64,000 bases of DNA from Thuidium tamariscinum (taxonomy: Eukaryota; Streptophyta; Bryopsida; Hypnales; Thuidiaceae): contig OX344750.2 of the NCBI GenBank assembly GCA_947034885.2, positions 41,712,821-41,776,820 on the forward strand, in the 5' to 3' direction. This document shows, one piece after another, positions 49,076-60,784 of this stretch; position 1 is the first letter of the stretch, and the number at the start of each line of letters is the position of its first letter. Under the pieces are notes generated by a model that saw nothing but the letters and a program-made list of their open reading frames with translations, did not search any database and was not told the origin of the DNA. A program made the position numbers and the translations under genes.

Positions 49076-51742
49076 AGATCTCAAATCAACAAATTCTTGA
49101 CTCACTCTAGCTTCATACTCATAGTAAGTTGAAGTTCTCTTCCTTCATCATTGTCTTGAAATTGGTTTGATGCACTACTCTAAATCAATCATTAGAAGAG
49201 TTTTGAGGGCTCTAAGAGATTGCGAATTCTTGCAATTTAGGAATGCAGAAAACTACAGAATCATAGGAATCAAACATGGCTGTGACTGTGCCATGTCATT
49301 TCAAAATTAAAATAAAATTTGGGACTTCTTTTTTGCATTTTAGGACCTTAATTAAAAATTAAAAATTAAAAAAAAATATTGGCCTCACAACAACCGTCCG
49401 TTTTAGAAATTGTTTCAAGAACAGTCTTGAAACAGCCCTTTGGAGGCCTCAAATTCATCTAATGGCTAAGTGTAATTTAGAATAAACCTACCTATTTTGC
49501 AACACACTATGTATTTGTACATCCATTGAATATTCTCGAATTCTCTAATATGACTGTATGTATGATTTGACAACATTGAGAACTCAACTTCTAAATACTT
49601 ATGGAAAAATCTCATTTGTCTTATTGAAGTTGTGTCATCAAAGAAGTTTCAATATAAGAAGAGATAAGGAAACAAAAGTGGGATTTTAAAAATTGGAAAA
49701 CAAGATGTTAAAGTGATATGATTGTTGTAATTTTCAAAGGTTGTCTTCTTCAAAAAACAATATTGATATTTTTTTTTTAATCTACTTGGGGATCAGAGAG
49801 TATAATAAGGAAAAAACAACATCCAAAAACATTTGGAAGGAAAATCAAATCCCTTATTATGTACTTGTTGAAGAATGAGCTAGCAACTACCATAATGTGT
49901 GGGCTTAAAACTTGTGGATAGCAAAAAAGTAATAGGAGACTCCTAGGATTTCAAAACCTAATGGCAATTGTCTTAAGTTTTAAACATTGGTGCAAACAAC
50001 TCTCTTTAATGTTACAATTTATGTCATTACTAAGGATTGAACATCGAAAGAGACAAAATGCTAAAAGTGGGATTTTTCTAGCTAAGAAATGATTGAAGTG
50101 TTGAGGTGACACTATTGCTATACCATAATGTGAAGACTTAACCCTTGTAAACAATAATAAAGTGACATGCAACCCTTAGAGAATTAGATTATGGTGGCAA
50201 TTGTTTTGAGTTTTAAACACTAGTACTAAGAATTTTCTCTAATGACACAAATTATGCCATCAGTGAAGGTGGAGTGCATATATCAGGAGACAAAGAGACA
50301 AAAATGGATTTTTTTCCCTCAAGGAAGCAAAGTGTAGAGGTAGTACTTCTACTATATGATGATATGAAAACCTAAACCTTGTAAATAGCAATAAAGTGAC
50401 ATGAGACCTTGGGAAGTCAAATTATCAAAGTATTTGTCTTTTATCCTTTAGTATAGGAAGTTAAATTAAAAAAACTTTTGATTTACAATGGTTTAAAAAG
50501 AAGATTGAAGCTTGTCTTCTTCTTCTTGAGCTCTCAACTTTGCATCTAATGTAAATTTTCTTTTCTATATTAACTTAAATGCTTAGCATAGTTAATTTTT
50601 TGAATTAGTTTTAAAAGAATTCATTTTTTGATCACAGTAACAAATTTTTGTTGCCAAATGATGAATGGTATTCATTAAAAATAGATGGAATTTTCAAAAT
50701 TGAACCATTAAAGTTCAAATATGTAAATGAAAAAAGATTTCTATCCAAAAATGGCAAAATGATGGATTATATCATTTCCAGTTAAGAAAATTTTAGCTTA
50801 AAAGATATGTATAATTAACAATGATATGGACATATATTAAAAACTCCAAATTCTCTTTTTTATCAATGTAAATGATAAAAAAATTATTAGTATGAGATGT
50901 TGTAAAGTTAGTATAAAACAACTAAGAGCTTGACTAGAGAATACAATGTTCTAAAATTATGAAAAAAATGGAAAAGGAATCATGGCTTAGATATGGAGTC
51001 ATGGGTAAGTTTTAACCTTTGAAAGATGGGGATCAAATATGAAGGTAGCTAGTTTGTTAGTCAAAATTACTAGACTCTAAGTACACTAGTACAAATCTTA
51101 GCTTTGTAGACTCTCCAATGTGACTTGACAATGGTCTTAACTCCTAAATGCTCAAAGAACCATATTTTGAGATGTACAAAGGATATAAACTCAATGGTTG
51201 CTCCAAAATATTCCTTTGTACATCTCAAATCTGGAGTATAAATATTTATTAAAAACAAAACAATGTCCAACCATAGTAGGGACCGTGCGGTTGGATTTTG
51301 CATTGCTACTAGTTCATTTAGGCCCTATGTTATCCTCAAATCCTTCTTTTTGCTTCGTGTTACCAATATTTTTAGGTCCTAAGAAGTTCAAAATCTATAC
51401 CTTGCTAAATTCAAGAGCCTTAGCATGCTTCATAGATTAATCATTTGCTAGACTACATAAGATACCATTAGTTTAAGAAATTGAAGTTGTACATGTTGAA
51501 GTTATCGATGGACAATTGTTATCTTCTAGTAATGTTACTCATGAAACTACACTCTTACAAACAATTAGTAGCCATAGTAGTTCATAATATTATTCATTCT
51601 CTTTCTAGCGTTATTAACCTAAAGACAAAATGTATTCTAGAGGACAAAAGTATAAAAAAATAGATTGCAAACTAAGAATTCACTTGTAAAAAAAGGATAA
51701 TTGTAACCATCAGAACAATGACTCATTGTCCGTAGTAACTGA
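49076..51742. other. Decayed tandem-repeat relatives and AT-rich DNA
   Basis: 49,670-50,450 contains three or four worn units with AAAAGTGGGATTTTT, ATAATGTGAAGACTTAA and AACAATAATAAAGTGACATG, related to the 48.7 kb array. The rest is AT-rich and gene-free. Confidence 0.55.
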
Positions 51743-52473
51743 GGGTCATTGCAAGAAACACCTGTCCTATTTCATGTCACAATTTGAACCACTTTTTTGT
51801 TGTCTACAATAACTTTTGGAGATTAAGTCCAATGAAAATGAAATTTTTATTGAACATACCTAACTTGAAGCTTATTAGATCCCTTATTTTTCAGAAATTT
51901 AAAAAAATCATTTTATATTTAAAAAACATTTTTGTTGAGCGTCACAAAATTACATTTATGGTTATCATTACGTTCACAGTGTCTAAATTTAATGATTTCA
52001 AGACGAAACTTTCATGGTCTATTTGCATAGGTGTAAAACCTATGAATTCCCAAAAAAATCTAAAAATATGTTTTTTTATGTCCTCCACATGAGTACAAAT
52101 TTTTTTTCGTGGCACGCAATTTTTGAACATTGATGATGGTTCTAAGATTATTCCTTTGGTCAAATCTCATCGAAATCAACTTTCCTCAAATGGCCAATTT
52201 TTATTTTTTCTTAAAATTGATTTTCCTATTTTTTACAAATTAAAATGTTGAAGTACTAATTTTCATGAGATTTTGCACTTTTCTGGATTTTCTACTTAGA
52301 GATTTTTCCTATGCTTTTCCTTTCTAGGGTATATTCTTCTTAAAGGTTTATACATGAAACATATTTTTCACTTTTTTTAAAACTTGTTTTTCTAATTTTA
52401 AAGTACTTCCGAAAAAAAAAAGACTACGTTGCAAAACGCTACGCTTTTTGGTAGGTGTTTCTTGCAACGACCC
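51743..52473. mobile_element. Element bounded by 21-bp inverted repeats
   Basis: GGGTCATTGCAAGAAACACC at 51743 and its complement at 52453-52473 differ at one base. The similarity extends outward in weaker form (TGACTCATT / GAGTCATT, to about 51,715 and 52,545). The right side ends near 52,559 in TTTTCGCGTAGTG, a CACTA-type terminus on the minus strand. The outer left end is uncertain. Confidence 0.6.
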
Positions 52474-52559
52474 CTGAACAGTGACTGCAGTCGCTGATTC
52501 AATGCAGAAATTGACTACGCTCGTAGGTTGAGTCATTCTGTAGTGATTTTCGCGTAGTG

Positions 52560-53209
52560 TAGGGTGGAAGTGGATGAGCACCCGACCAAATAGTAGCTCT
52601 GCAAGCAGTTTATCGTTGGAACTCTATAGAGAATGCCAGGTTGGAATGACCACAGTCATGGACTAGTCATTTAGAAGCCACAAAAAATGGTTTGAAGATG
52701 GTAATTACTGCCATATGACTTCATTTTCACTTGGCTGTGGATTTGGAGTAACATTTTCACTTTTCAAAAAAATTTGGGCCTTGGAGCCAAGTTTGAGACA
52801 TAGTTTTGACACCTGGATGGATTAGGGTTTAATCAAATGGATGCATCAAATTGCTTCTTTTAGAAGGGGCTTAGATGAATAAATCAAATTATTTTTTTCA
52901 AAAGTGGTTGAGATGGATGGATCAGATTGACAGATGAAACTTCATCTTTACAACAAAATGACAATTCAAGATTGCATCTTTAAAGAATTGAACGGCTTAG
53001 ACTTTAGGGTAGCCGCCTCATTTTAGGGTTTTAGGCTTATATTTCTATGGAAGCTAATTGTAGTCATTGTTTAGTCATACAATAATCATTTTTTAGTCAT
53101 AGAACAATCATTTAGCAGTTATAAAGTATATTGTAACGTGGCAGCAAGAGATTTCAGCTGTACCATTACAAATGAATGGTGGAAATTTTGTCTTTCTCCT
53201 TTGTAGTTA
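52560..53209. other. Intergenic DNA
   Basis: No gene. 53,050-53,125 holds repeated TTTAGTCATA/CAATCATTT motifs like those at 54.1-54.8 kb. Confidence 0.4.
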
Positions 53210-53341
53210 CACTAGTAGAAAATCTCCCCGGTTCTGTTGATTTGGTCGCGTTGATGATCAACAGATTTCTGTTAATCAACAGAAATCTGTTGATCATCAA
53301 CGCGACCAAATCAACAGAACCGGGGAGATTTTCTACTAGTG
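53210..53341. mobile_element. Perfect 132-bp palindromic CACTA-type MITE
   Basis: Two 64-bp arms, identical by eye, flank a 4-base spacer AATC. The ends read CACTAGTAGAAAATCTCC inward. The direct flanks are TTA on both sides (53207-53209 and 53342-53344), the 3-bp target duplication expected of CACTA/EnSpm insertions. Perfect arms imply a very young insertion. Confidence 0.9.
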
Positions 53342-53739
53342 TTAGGATTTAGGCTAGCCGCAATCATCTTGGGTTATCATATTTTCCTCCTTCCTTCTTA
53401 GTCAAGAACATCTTCTTCATTTTTTCCTCTTGCTGTAGAGGTTTTATTTGTTGAAGAGGTGTTGTTGCTGGAGATGTGTTGTTGGCTATAGAGGTATTGT
53501 AAAGGTATTTTGTTTAGGGTGTAGGGGTAGTTTTGTTCTTATAGAGGTGTTGTTTTGTAGTTTTAGAATTGTGTTGGTGTGTTTTTGTAGTTGTGTTGTT
53601 ATATTGTTTAGTTCTTGGGTTCAATCTTGCTTTGTTTTGTTCTATTGTTGTTGTAAACTTGTATTAGTATGATTTAGGGTTGTATTTCAACTTTGTAAGA
53701 AAATTGTTTTGTAGTTTTAGGGTTTGTTGTTCACTTGTT

Positions 53740-54080
53740 CTACTATTTTGCTAATATGTAGTTTTGGTGGTGGTGGTTTCAATTGGTAGTTTCAATAATT
53801 TTAGTCTGGTGTTTTCAATGGAAACAATTGGTAGTTCCACTAGTTTTAGTCTAGTGTTTTCAGTGGTTTCAATTTAGTGTTTTTAGTGTTTTTAGTGTTT
53901 TTAGTGTTTTCAGTTTAGTATTTTTAGTGTTTTGAGTGTTTACGGTCTAGTAGTTTAGTTTCAATCATTGTTTTCACTATTTTTTGTCTAGTGGTTTTGT
54001 TTTAGTCATTGTTTTTAGCCTAGTGGTTTAGTTTCAGTCATTGTTTTCAGTCTAGTGATTTAGTTTAGTCATTGCATTGA
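53740..54080 (+). repeat. GTTTTAGT-type low-complexity array
   Basis: Degenerate repeats of TTTTAGTGTTTTTAGTG and TCTAGTGGTTTAGTTTCAGT. A T/G-rich strand with almost no C. Confidence 0.75.
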
Positions 54081-54099
54081 ACGTCACAAACCACTTTCG

Positions 54100-54848
54100 T
54101 TTTTGCACTAGTCAATAGATTTAACCATTATAGGCATTCCCGAAGGCCATTCAATGACTTTGAAATGACCTTCTTAGTCATTTATTGTTACAATTGAAGT
54201 ATAAAGTGCATTGAATGAACACTAAAGAATGACTACAATAGAAAACAAACCTTGCCACACATACAAACAAGGGACATATTCAAAATCCCTGCTACAAAAT
54301 AAATGATTACTCACTAAATAGTTTGGAACTCAATGGGACAGTAATAGTTTGCCCACATAGAAATGGCACATTCATTTTCTGGTCATAAACTAATGATGTG
54401 GCAATACATGGCCCTGAACACATTAATCATTCATACGTTATTGGACTTGAAAATGATTGCAGATTCATTCAAAAATGACTTTATAATTGCTAAGAAATGA
54501 CTAAACCATTACTCTGCATGCATCACTATAGTCATTTGCTAGTCATCTAAAAGCCTAGCAATGGCCCTCTAAACCACCCACATGGCATCCATGCTGATGT
54601 GGAAAGTGTCTCAAATCGTCCAGGTCCTAAACCTACGTTAGCAAAAATTGGGGCAATGAACTTTTTTTTCAAACGATAGATGAGGAACTAATCCCCTAGT
54701 CCAGAATGACTCAAATGTACCAAATGACCCGTCCAGTATGATTCCAGCCCCGGAATTGCAATCATAGTCATAGACGCTATTTTTTGTCCGGAATAACGAA
54801 AAACAATCATTTCGACCAATAATTTAACGCCTGTTTTCTACTAGTGGT
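54100..54848. mobile_element. Probable CACTA-type element with AATGACT sub-repeats
   Basis: The right end CCTGTTTTCTACTAGTG reads CACTAGTAGAAAACAGG on the minus strand and shares 13 bases with the 53,210 palindrome. The body contains many AATGACT/AGTCATT motifs in both orientations, like the sub-terminal transposase-binding repeats of CACTA elements. The left end is not certain (CACTAGTCAATAG near 54,106 is a weak candidate). Confidence 0.5.
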
Positions 54849-56491
54849 TGAGGCTCCGAACCAAGAACGAAATGACAAAAAAAGTTGTCAAGACTAAGGA
54901 GCCTCTTAGTCTTGATTCTTATTTATACTAGATGGTCCTAGACTTCTTCTACCAGCTTCTACTATTACTTATACCTTTAGTTTTATTAAAAATTATCTTG
55001 TACTTTTACTTTTATTTTTACTAAAGACAAAGCTTTTTCTTATGTTTGTGACACTAAAAGACCAAAATTCCATTCAATTTAGGCAAGAAATCTTAGGTAG
55101 GTTCCTAGGAAATAAATTTTAGTTGGGCGTTTATGAAATTTTGGCATATTGAGTGAATATGTATCCCTTAATGGTGATATAATTTTTTCTCCAAGCAAGT
55201 GCCTAGATCAAAAGTACTATAGTCTTCATTTTTTGAGGCAACTCAACAATTTTGGGCAACATCTGCAAGACTCTTATAATTTTAAAATTTAGCAAGTTTG
55301 TAGTTTATATGATATAAGATGCAAATGTAATAAATTTGTATTCGTATAGGTAATATTTTTGTAATATTACTTAGTAAGTTGTATGGTTGAATTTTGAAAA
55401 AAAAATTCTTTTTTTTCTCATTGCCCTAAAAGTGGTATTTTAAACAATTTCTATCCAAATTTTTCCTTGGTTATTTAAGGATTAGGCATGCAAAGTGGTA
55501 GGTTCAGATTTAGGATTTGTATCAAGGTTGTTGTAATATATTTTATTAGATTGATATGAGCTCACATCTTAGTTGGACTAGCCAATATGTGACTTAAAAG
55601 AAAAAAAGACCTTAGACTACTGATCCCTTTGTCCCAAAATATTCACCTTGTTGCTTTTAGTTTTCTATTTGACATTGATCTTCTTTGTGTACTTTATGAC
55701 ATTGCAAATCAATGAGATTCAACTTTTGATAACTATTTGGGACCAACAAAACAACTCTTAGTAGTAGTACCCCTTCCATCTATGCAATCATCAATTGAAA
55801 AACAAATGAAACCATTGATGAATCAATCAACACTATTTGTTTTTATTTTTTGCATCTCCTTAAGTACTGCCCAACTGAAAGAGTTGAAACTTTTGGAGGT
55901 GGAATGGAGGTCAAAACATGTGGTTTTAGACCAATAGGAATTGCCGACAAAATAGTGACCTCACACTCAACAATTAATGCCCACTAAGTGCTCTTTGAAA
56001 ATGTCCTCCAAATTCCACTTTTTAGTACTCGAAAAGTGCACTTTGAAAAGGGCTCTAAAGCTCAATGCTCTTAGGATGATAGGAGTGTAGTGCAAACTCT
56101 ACTTATAGTGCAAAATGGCTTTTGAAAATGTTACTCCAAAACATTAGGTCTTTTAAGAAGATCATTTTGGAACAAAGGGAACAAAATGATTGTAGGAAGC
56201 CAAAAATATTAAGGTCTCATTGTTTGTTCAAATGGCTACATGAGGCCTAAAACATATTGAGTCAATTGTTATCAAATTTGTGGTCTTGCCTTTAAAGACA
56301 TGCATTCCACTACTGTAGTGATAGGTGCATTCTTTGTTTCAACAATTTTTTTTTGAAAGTAACTCATAGGGTACTTGTAGTCTTACTAGGCTACTTAGAT
56401 TTTGACAAAAGTTTGAGCACAGATCGTCAAAGAAGCAGAGGATGGCTGTAAACATTGAAATACAAATTGAAATAGACAAACTGAAATATAA
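54849..56491. other. AT-rich intergenic DNA
   Basis: No gene or clear repeat recognised. Confidence 0.45.
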
Positions 56492-56696
56492 CATAACATT
56501 CAAGAGCATTGGCTGGCTTTGCCTTCTCTCAACAGTGCAAGGTGTGGAATATGCGACACCCCAACAATGTTTCATCAGTAACTATTGAAGTAAGTGGACA
56601 TGTGGAGGATAGAGAGGCCCTTGAATGGGTGTGGAATATGTCACACCCTTCACTGTAGAGAGAAGGGAGAGCCACAACATGCTCCTGAATGTTATG
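56492..56696 (+). mobile_element. Small TIR element with CATAACATTC ends, diverged copy 3
   Basis: CATAACATTCAAGAGC and GCTCCTGAATGTTATG ends, with two GGTGTGGAATATG.GACACC-like palindromes inside (near 56,538 and 56,630). The interior is otherwise different from copies 1 and 2, so it marks another subfamily. Confidence 0.75.
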
Positions 56697-57680
56697 ACGG
56701 AGTAACACAGAACTACTCCAGTTAAAATATTTCAAAATTTGACACAGCGGCATTAGTGAGTGCGCACTAGGAATCCTTCGTAATTCAGTATAGTAAGTTA
56801 GAATAACTCGAAGCCGTGATTCCTAATCCTGGCGTTGGTCCGGTCATGCGTCAAATTATTACGGTGACCCAAAATTTGAGGCTCCAGACCGGGTCACCTT
56901 CATGCCGTCCTTCCAATGCCAAGCAGCCACGGTAACGTCAACTTGATCATGCATTGGAGTATTGAACTCTATATTTAACCAAGACGAAGATACGAAGATA
57001 CTAGACTATATCTTTAGTCGTTCCTATTACTATTTCCATTATTCATTTTAAACAAAAAGCTGTCCACTCGTCCATAGACTCCATACAAATATCAACCACC
57101 AACCAATAACTTAAAAAAGTAGTAAAAATAGTCAAGACTAAAGTAGACCAAAAAGTTAAAACCCAAATGAAACAAAATATTAGTGTGACTTTAGAAATCC
57201 TCCGAAGGAACTAGGATGAAGTGCGCACAGGTTGCAAGGTTGCAACTTCTCTTTGCAATGAGATCATTACATAACAGTTATTTGTTCCAACACTCCTCCA
57301 AACTGGGAAAACTATTTGTACAGTACAGTACAGTACACGCCATTAGAAAGCGAATTTCTCAAACTTCTGATCTGCATAGTGGGTTCTCAAACTCAAAGCA
57401 CTAAAAGACTCTATCGTCAAGCGTACTCGTCAATAATCTCCCTGATCCAGTAACAGTGACATCAACTCAACGAGTAGACCTATTGGTACATAAATATATA
57501 ACAACATTTATCTTTTAAACAAGTTAGGAATTGATAATTGACAGGTCCCGTCACTGAAAGATCTCGCAATGCTCAGTATCTCCAACAGGCATAGGAATCT
57601 TGCAGCCAGCTGGTCCCTTTCTAGCTCAAGGTGCGGTTGTGCAGATAAGCGTAAGGAGAGTAGTACAGTACACTGTGATT
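56697..57680. other. 3' flank of the pirin-like gene
   Basis: Normal to AT-rich composition; probably contains the 3' UTR near 57.2-57.68 kb. A short CAGTA tandem run lies near 57,320. No further gene seen. Confidence 0.4.
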
Positions 57681-60600
57681 TCAAGCCAGGGCCATCTCGA
57701 TCAAGAGGAAGTGTGCACCCGCATCCTTGTCAGCCTTGAGTTGCAGTGGAAGATCCTCGCTCGCCTTCGCTTGGATCTGCGCCACCAAACAGATACGCAT
57801 GATCAATGAGAAATTGGGAAGGTGCACGCAATTGTTAGTACTGCAGGAGATCGCTACCCTCGATTTTGATATATTACTTAATTTCGTGCATGACGTGCAT
57901 AAATATTCAAAGCTAGCCACACCCCTACCCGTCACAATCGACACATGTTTTGTACTCCTGTTTCTGCCGCATGGGTCCGTTGGTACGGTATGTCAGCGGT
58001 GCCTATTATCCCAGCATTTGGAATTTACAAAAAATGGGGTTCATACAGACTTTTTGAAAGAAAATCCCAATTGTGTTTATTTCCTCGTCAGCACATGCCA
58101 TGTTCTTCACTGATTTTCATAACATATGTTGAATGCCCATTTGAATTCTAAAAATTCTAAAAATTTCCATAGTATGATCAATCGAAATGGTCATATTCAA
58201 ACCAGGAATCGTTCAGCGGTGAAGTGTTGTTAGTGCGAGTGGATAGTTACAAAAAAATACGATTTGTGCTGGAAAGACGTGCATACCTCCACGGCATCTC
58301 GAGTGTTGAGATTCACTAAGTCACTGATGGACAGTTTGCCCTCGATGCACACCAAGTACGCTTGGCGCCCTTTGGAGAGCACAAACTGCTGGTCCACACC
58401 CGCGTCAGCTTCGGAGACGTACATATTGCAGTCCTGGTGGATGGGGATGACGCCCTCGCCTAGATCTTCCTCCCCCTCATATCGCTTGAAATCCGTCACC
58501 ACGTGCTGTAGCGTGTTGTGACGGTCTTCTTTCCTGAAGGCCACCATCCCGACCATGGAATTCAAATACGATTCAACTTCACGTCGTCACTCGACTGAAC
58601 AGTGTTTCCGCAGAACTGAAAAAGAATCGATAAATGTTCTATGTGCTTCTTACTAATCTCTTCATATAACTACTCAAAAGACTGTACAATAAGCTACTCA
58701 CTTGAATACACGCGAACCGTAGTTCGGTTTGAGACCATGTCTCTCCGGCTTGATCCAGATTTGTAAGAACCGCAACCTGAGCCAAAAGTCAACATGGTAT
58801 AATCAGATATTTATTCTCATTGGGCGCGTTAGTACAAGGTGATTGATAATTCGTAGTTTCTGAGAATAATTGCAGAAACCATGCATTGCTAATCATGTAG
58901 ACCTTCTTGACCTTCGCCCGAAGGAAACGAGACCCAGATTGGGCTTCGTGTATAATTGTGCTATTTGGGTGAGTCATATGAGAACTCTCTTTTTTCAGTT
59001 ATTATTTGATGGTTTGATCAAACACATGCAATGTTCTTCACTGATTCTAGGTAGTCAATTTAACCCTGTCTGAATTGTATCTCTCAAAGTATGATCAACC
59101 AAATTGGTCATTTCGAAACGTTGAAATCACATGGTTGAAGCTAAGCAAAAAGGTGTGGCAGAAAATGAGCACATACAATTCATCATTGTTATTCATCTCG
59201 GAATGCCGAATTCCTGTCCCGGCACTCATGTACTGAACCGCGCCACGCCCTAACGTTTCGGAAGTTCCAATGCTGCTCCACAAAATATGATTAGAATTAG
59301 TAATAATCTAGATCAAACTGAAGGAACAAATCAGACAGCGGTTATTCATGTGATTTAATCGCACATGCTTGAACATTGCCAGAACAAAGGTTGCAGGCTA
59401 AGGGCTAATTACGGAATACATCTAGAGGTTGCATAACCATAATCACTCCAGCCATCTTCTAGATTCCGAAGTGAAATTATGAGTGTCCACTTCCTGTAAA
59501 TAAAATTCCTCATGTGATAGAGCCCAACCCTTACAATGCAGGAATATCGGACTTCGTGTACCCACCTGTCTTTGTGCGTCAAGCTCCCATTCACAACATA
59601 GGTGAAGATTTCCATGTCACGGTGGGGATGAGTGCCAAATCCTGCTTTAGGCTGTCCAACAACACCAATGCAATTCAGTCAATTGATATACATGTTACTC
59701 TCGCCACTCAAATTCGAAGCTATAGCGGGTTCATTTGAATCATACGAGTACTGCTCAGGAGACAATAAGTGCGTGTTATATGAAGAAAATGTACCAGAAG
59801 TGTAAATTTCAGGAGGTGAACGTCCCCCCACAACATCACAATTAAGGAAACTCCATACTCGAACACATAAGATAATCACAGTCAAAACCATTCCTCGCAC
59901 AACCATACCTTGACAAGATCGTCATTGAGAACACGCAGGACTCCAAATTCTGCGTTCTCTGGATTATAATACTCAGAGAAGCTACACACAAAAACACAAA
60001 CGCTCATCAAAACTCAGGAATGTTCAAATGTCAGCCCTGCTCTGTAAATTGCTCACACCTACCAAACTGTCTCCATCATAGCATCCCTCCCCAAACCGAA
60101 GCTACACCCGCCAGTATATTCATTGATTTCATTCCTGCCAGGTTTGGAAATGGTGACATGACATGTCAACAACAAAGGCTTGGCCATAAACCAGACTGCA
60201 TACTAAGCCTAAGCCACCAAGAATACGAGGTTCACCTGAAATGAAAGCGGCTCTCCAGCCACCATGTGGGGGTGGAAACGTAGAGGCTACTCGCAGGAAT
60301 GGGCTTCATCGTCCTACAAATGCCCACAACCGAAACCGAACAAGAATTTTCAATTAAGAATTACTGCAAATAAAAATCGATCACCACTCAGCGCTAAAGT
60401 GTCCGAATCCGCAATCCACAATCTCACAAACTAGAGTAAGAGTTACTATCACCAATTCATAACCCAAGAACAAATGCAAACAAGAAGTAACCCCTCATGA
60501 GGTTTACAATTGGGGGGGGGGGGGGAGCGCCACTCGAAAGAATGCACACACACATACATTTTCTCAGTCGAGGACCCCGCCCACGGAAATGACGAGAAGC

Positions 60601-60784
60601 TGGTCTCCCTAGCGGCCGACGCGCACACCAAATGATTCGGAAGGTTTACAATTCGCCTGGAACTCTGGAACCCACTTCTACTACTCTGCAGGAGCCGCAA
60701 AGAAGACGGATCCCGAACGCTAAAATTCCCGCCCAAGAGCGCAATTCGATTCACAGCAGTACGGAGAACGCTCGGTGGAAGCAT
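57681..60784 (-). CDS. Pirin/YhhW-type cupin with organelle-targeting-like N-terminus, 8 exons
   Basis: Minus-strand exons: 60784-60558, 60313-60236, 59981-59909, 59651-59566, 59272-59177, 58776-58702, 58533-58287, 57776-57681. All seven introns are GT-AG and phases join, giving 978 nt and 325 aa. The ATG at 60784 follows an in-frame TAG. Residues 1-75 are rich in Ser, Arg and Leu with few acidic residues, as in plastid or mitochondrial presequences. The cupin core starts near MKPIPASSLY (residue 78). Metal ligands expected for the family are present: GTHPHRDME gives His134 and His136, and GIRHSEMN gives His178 and Glu180. RFLQIWIKP, GRQAYLVCIEG and the C-terminal AHFLLIEMAL also match. The architecture resembles bacterial YhhW (quercetin 2,3-dioxygenase activity in vitro) more than canonical eukaryotic pirin. 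Substrate and localisation are unknown. An alternative exon 7 acceptor near 58612 hits stops, so 58533 was chosen. Intron 1 holds a run of 14 G on the plus strand. Confidence 0.92.
60512..60525 (+). repeat. Poly-G run in intron 1 of the pirin-like gene
   Basis: Fourteen G in a row; in the sense of the gene it is a poly-C tract inside the intron. Confidence 0.85.

Noticed and set aside
54106-54848. CACTAGT...ACTAGTG as a complete CACTA element
   Set aside because: The 3-bp flanks (TTG and GTT) do not match and the left end lacks the AGAAAA part, so only the right end is claimed.
57727-58151. Plus-strand frames opposite the last pirin exon and intron
   Set aside because: Shadows without family features.
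58534-58625. Upstream extension of pirin exon 7 from an acceptor near 58,612
   Set aside because: All frames joining exon 6 phase hit a stop before reaching the conserved region; the acceptor at 58,533 restores the family sequence.
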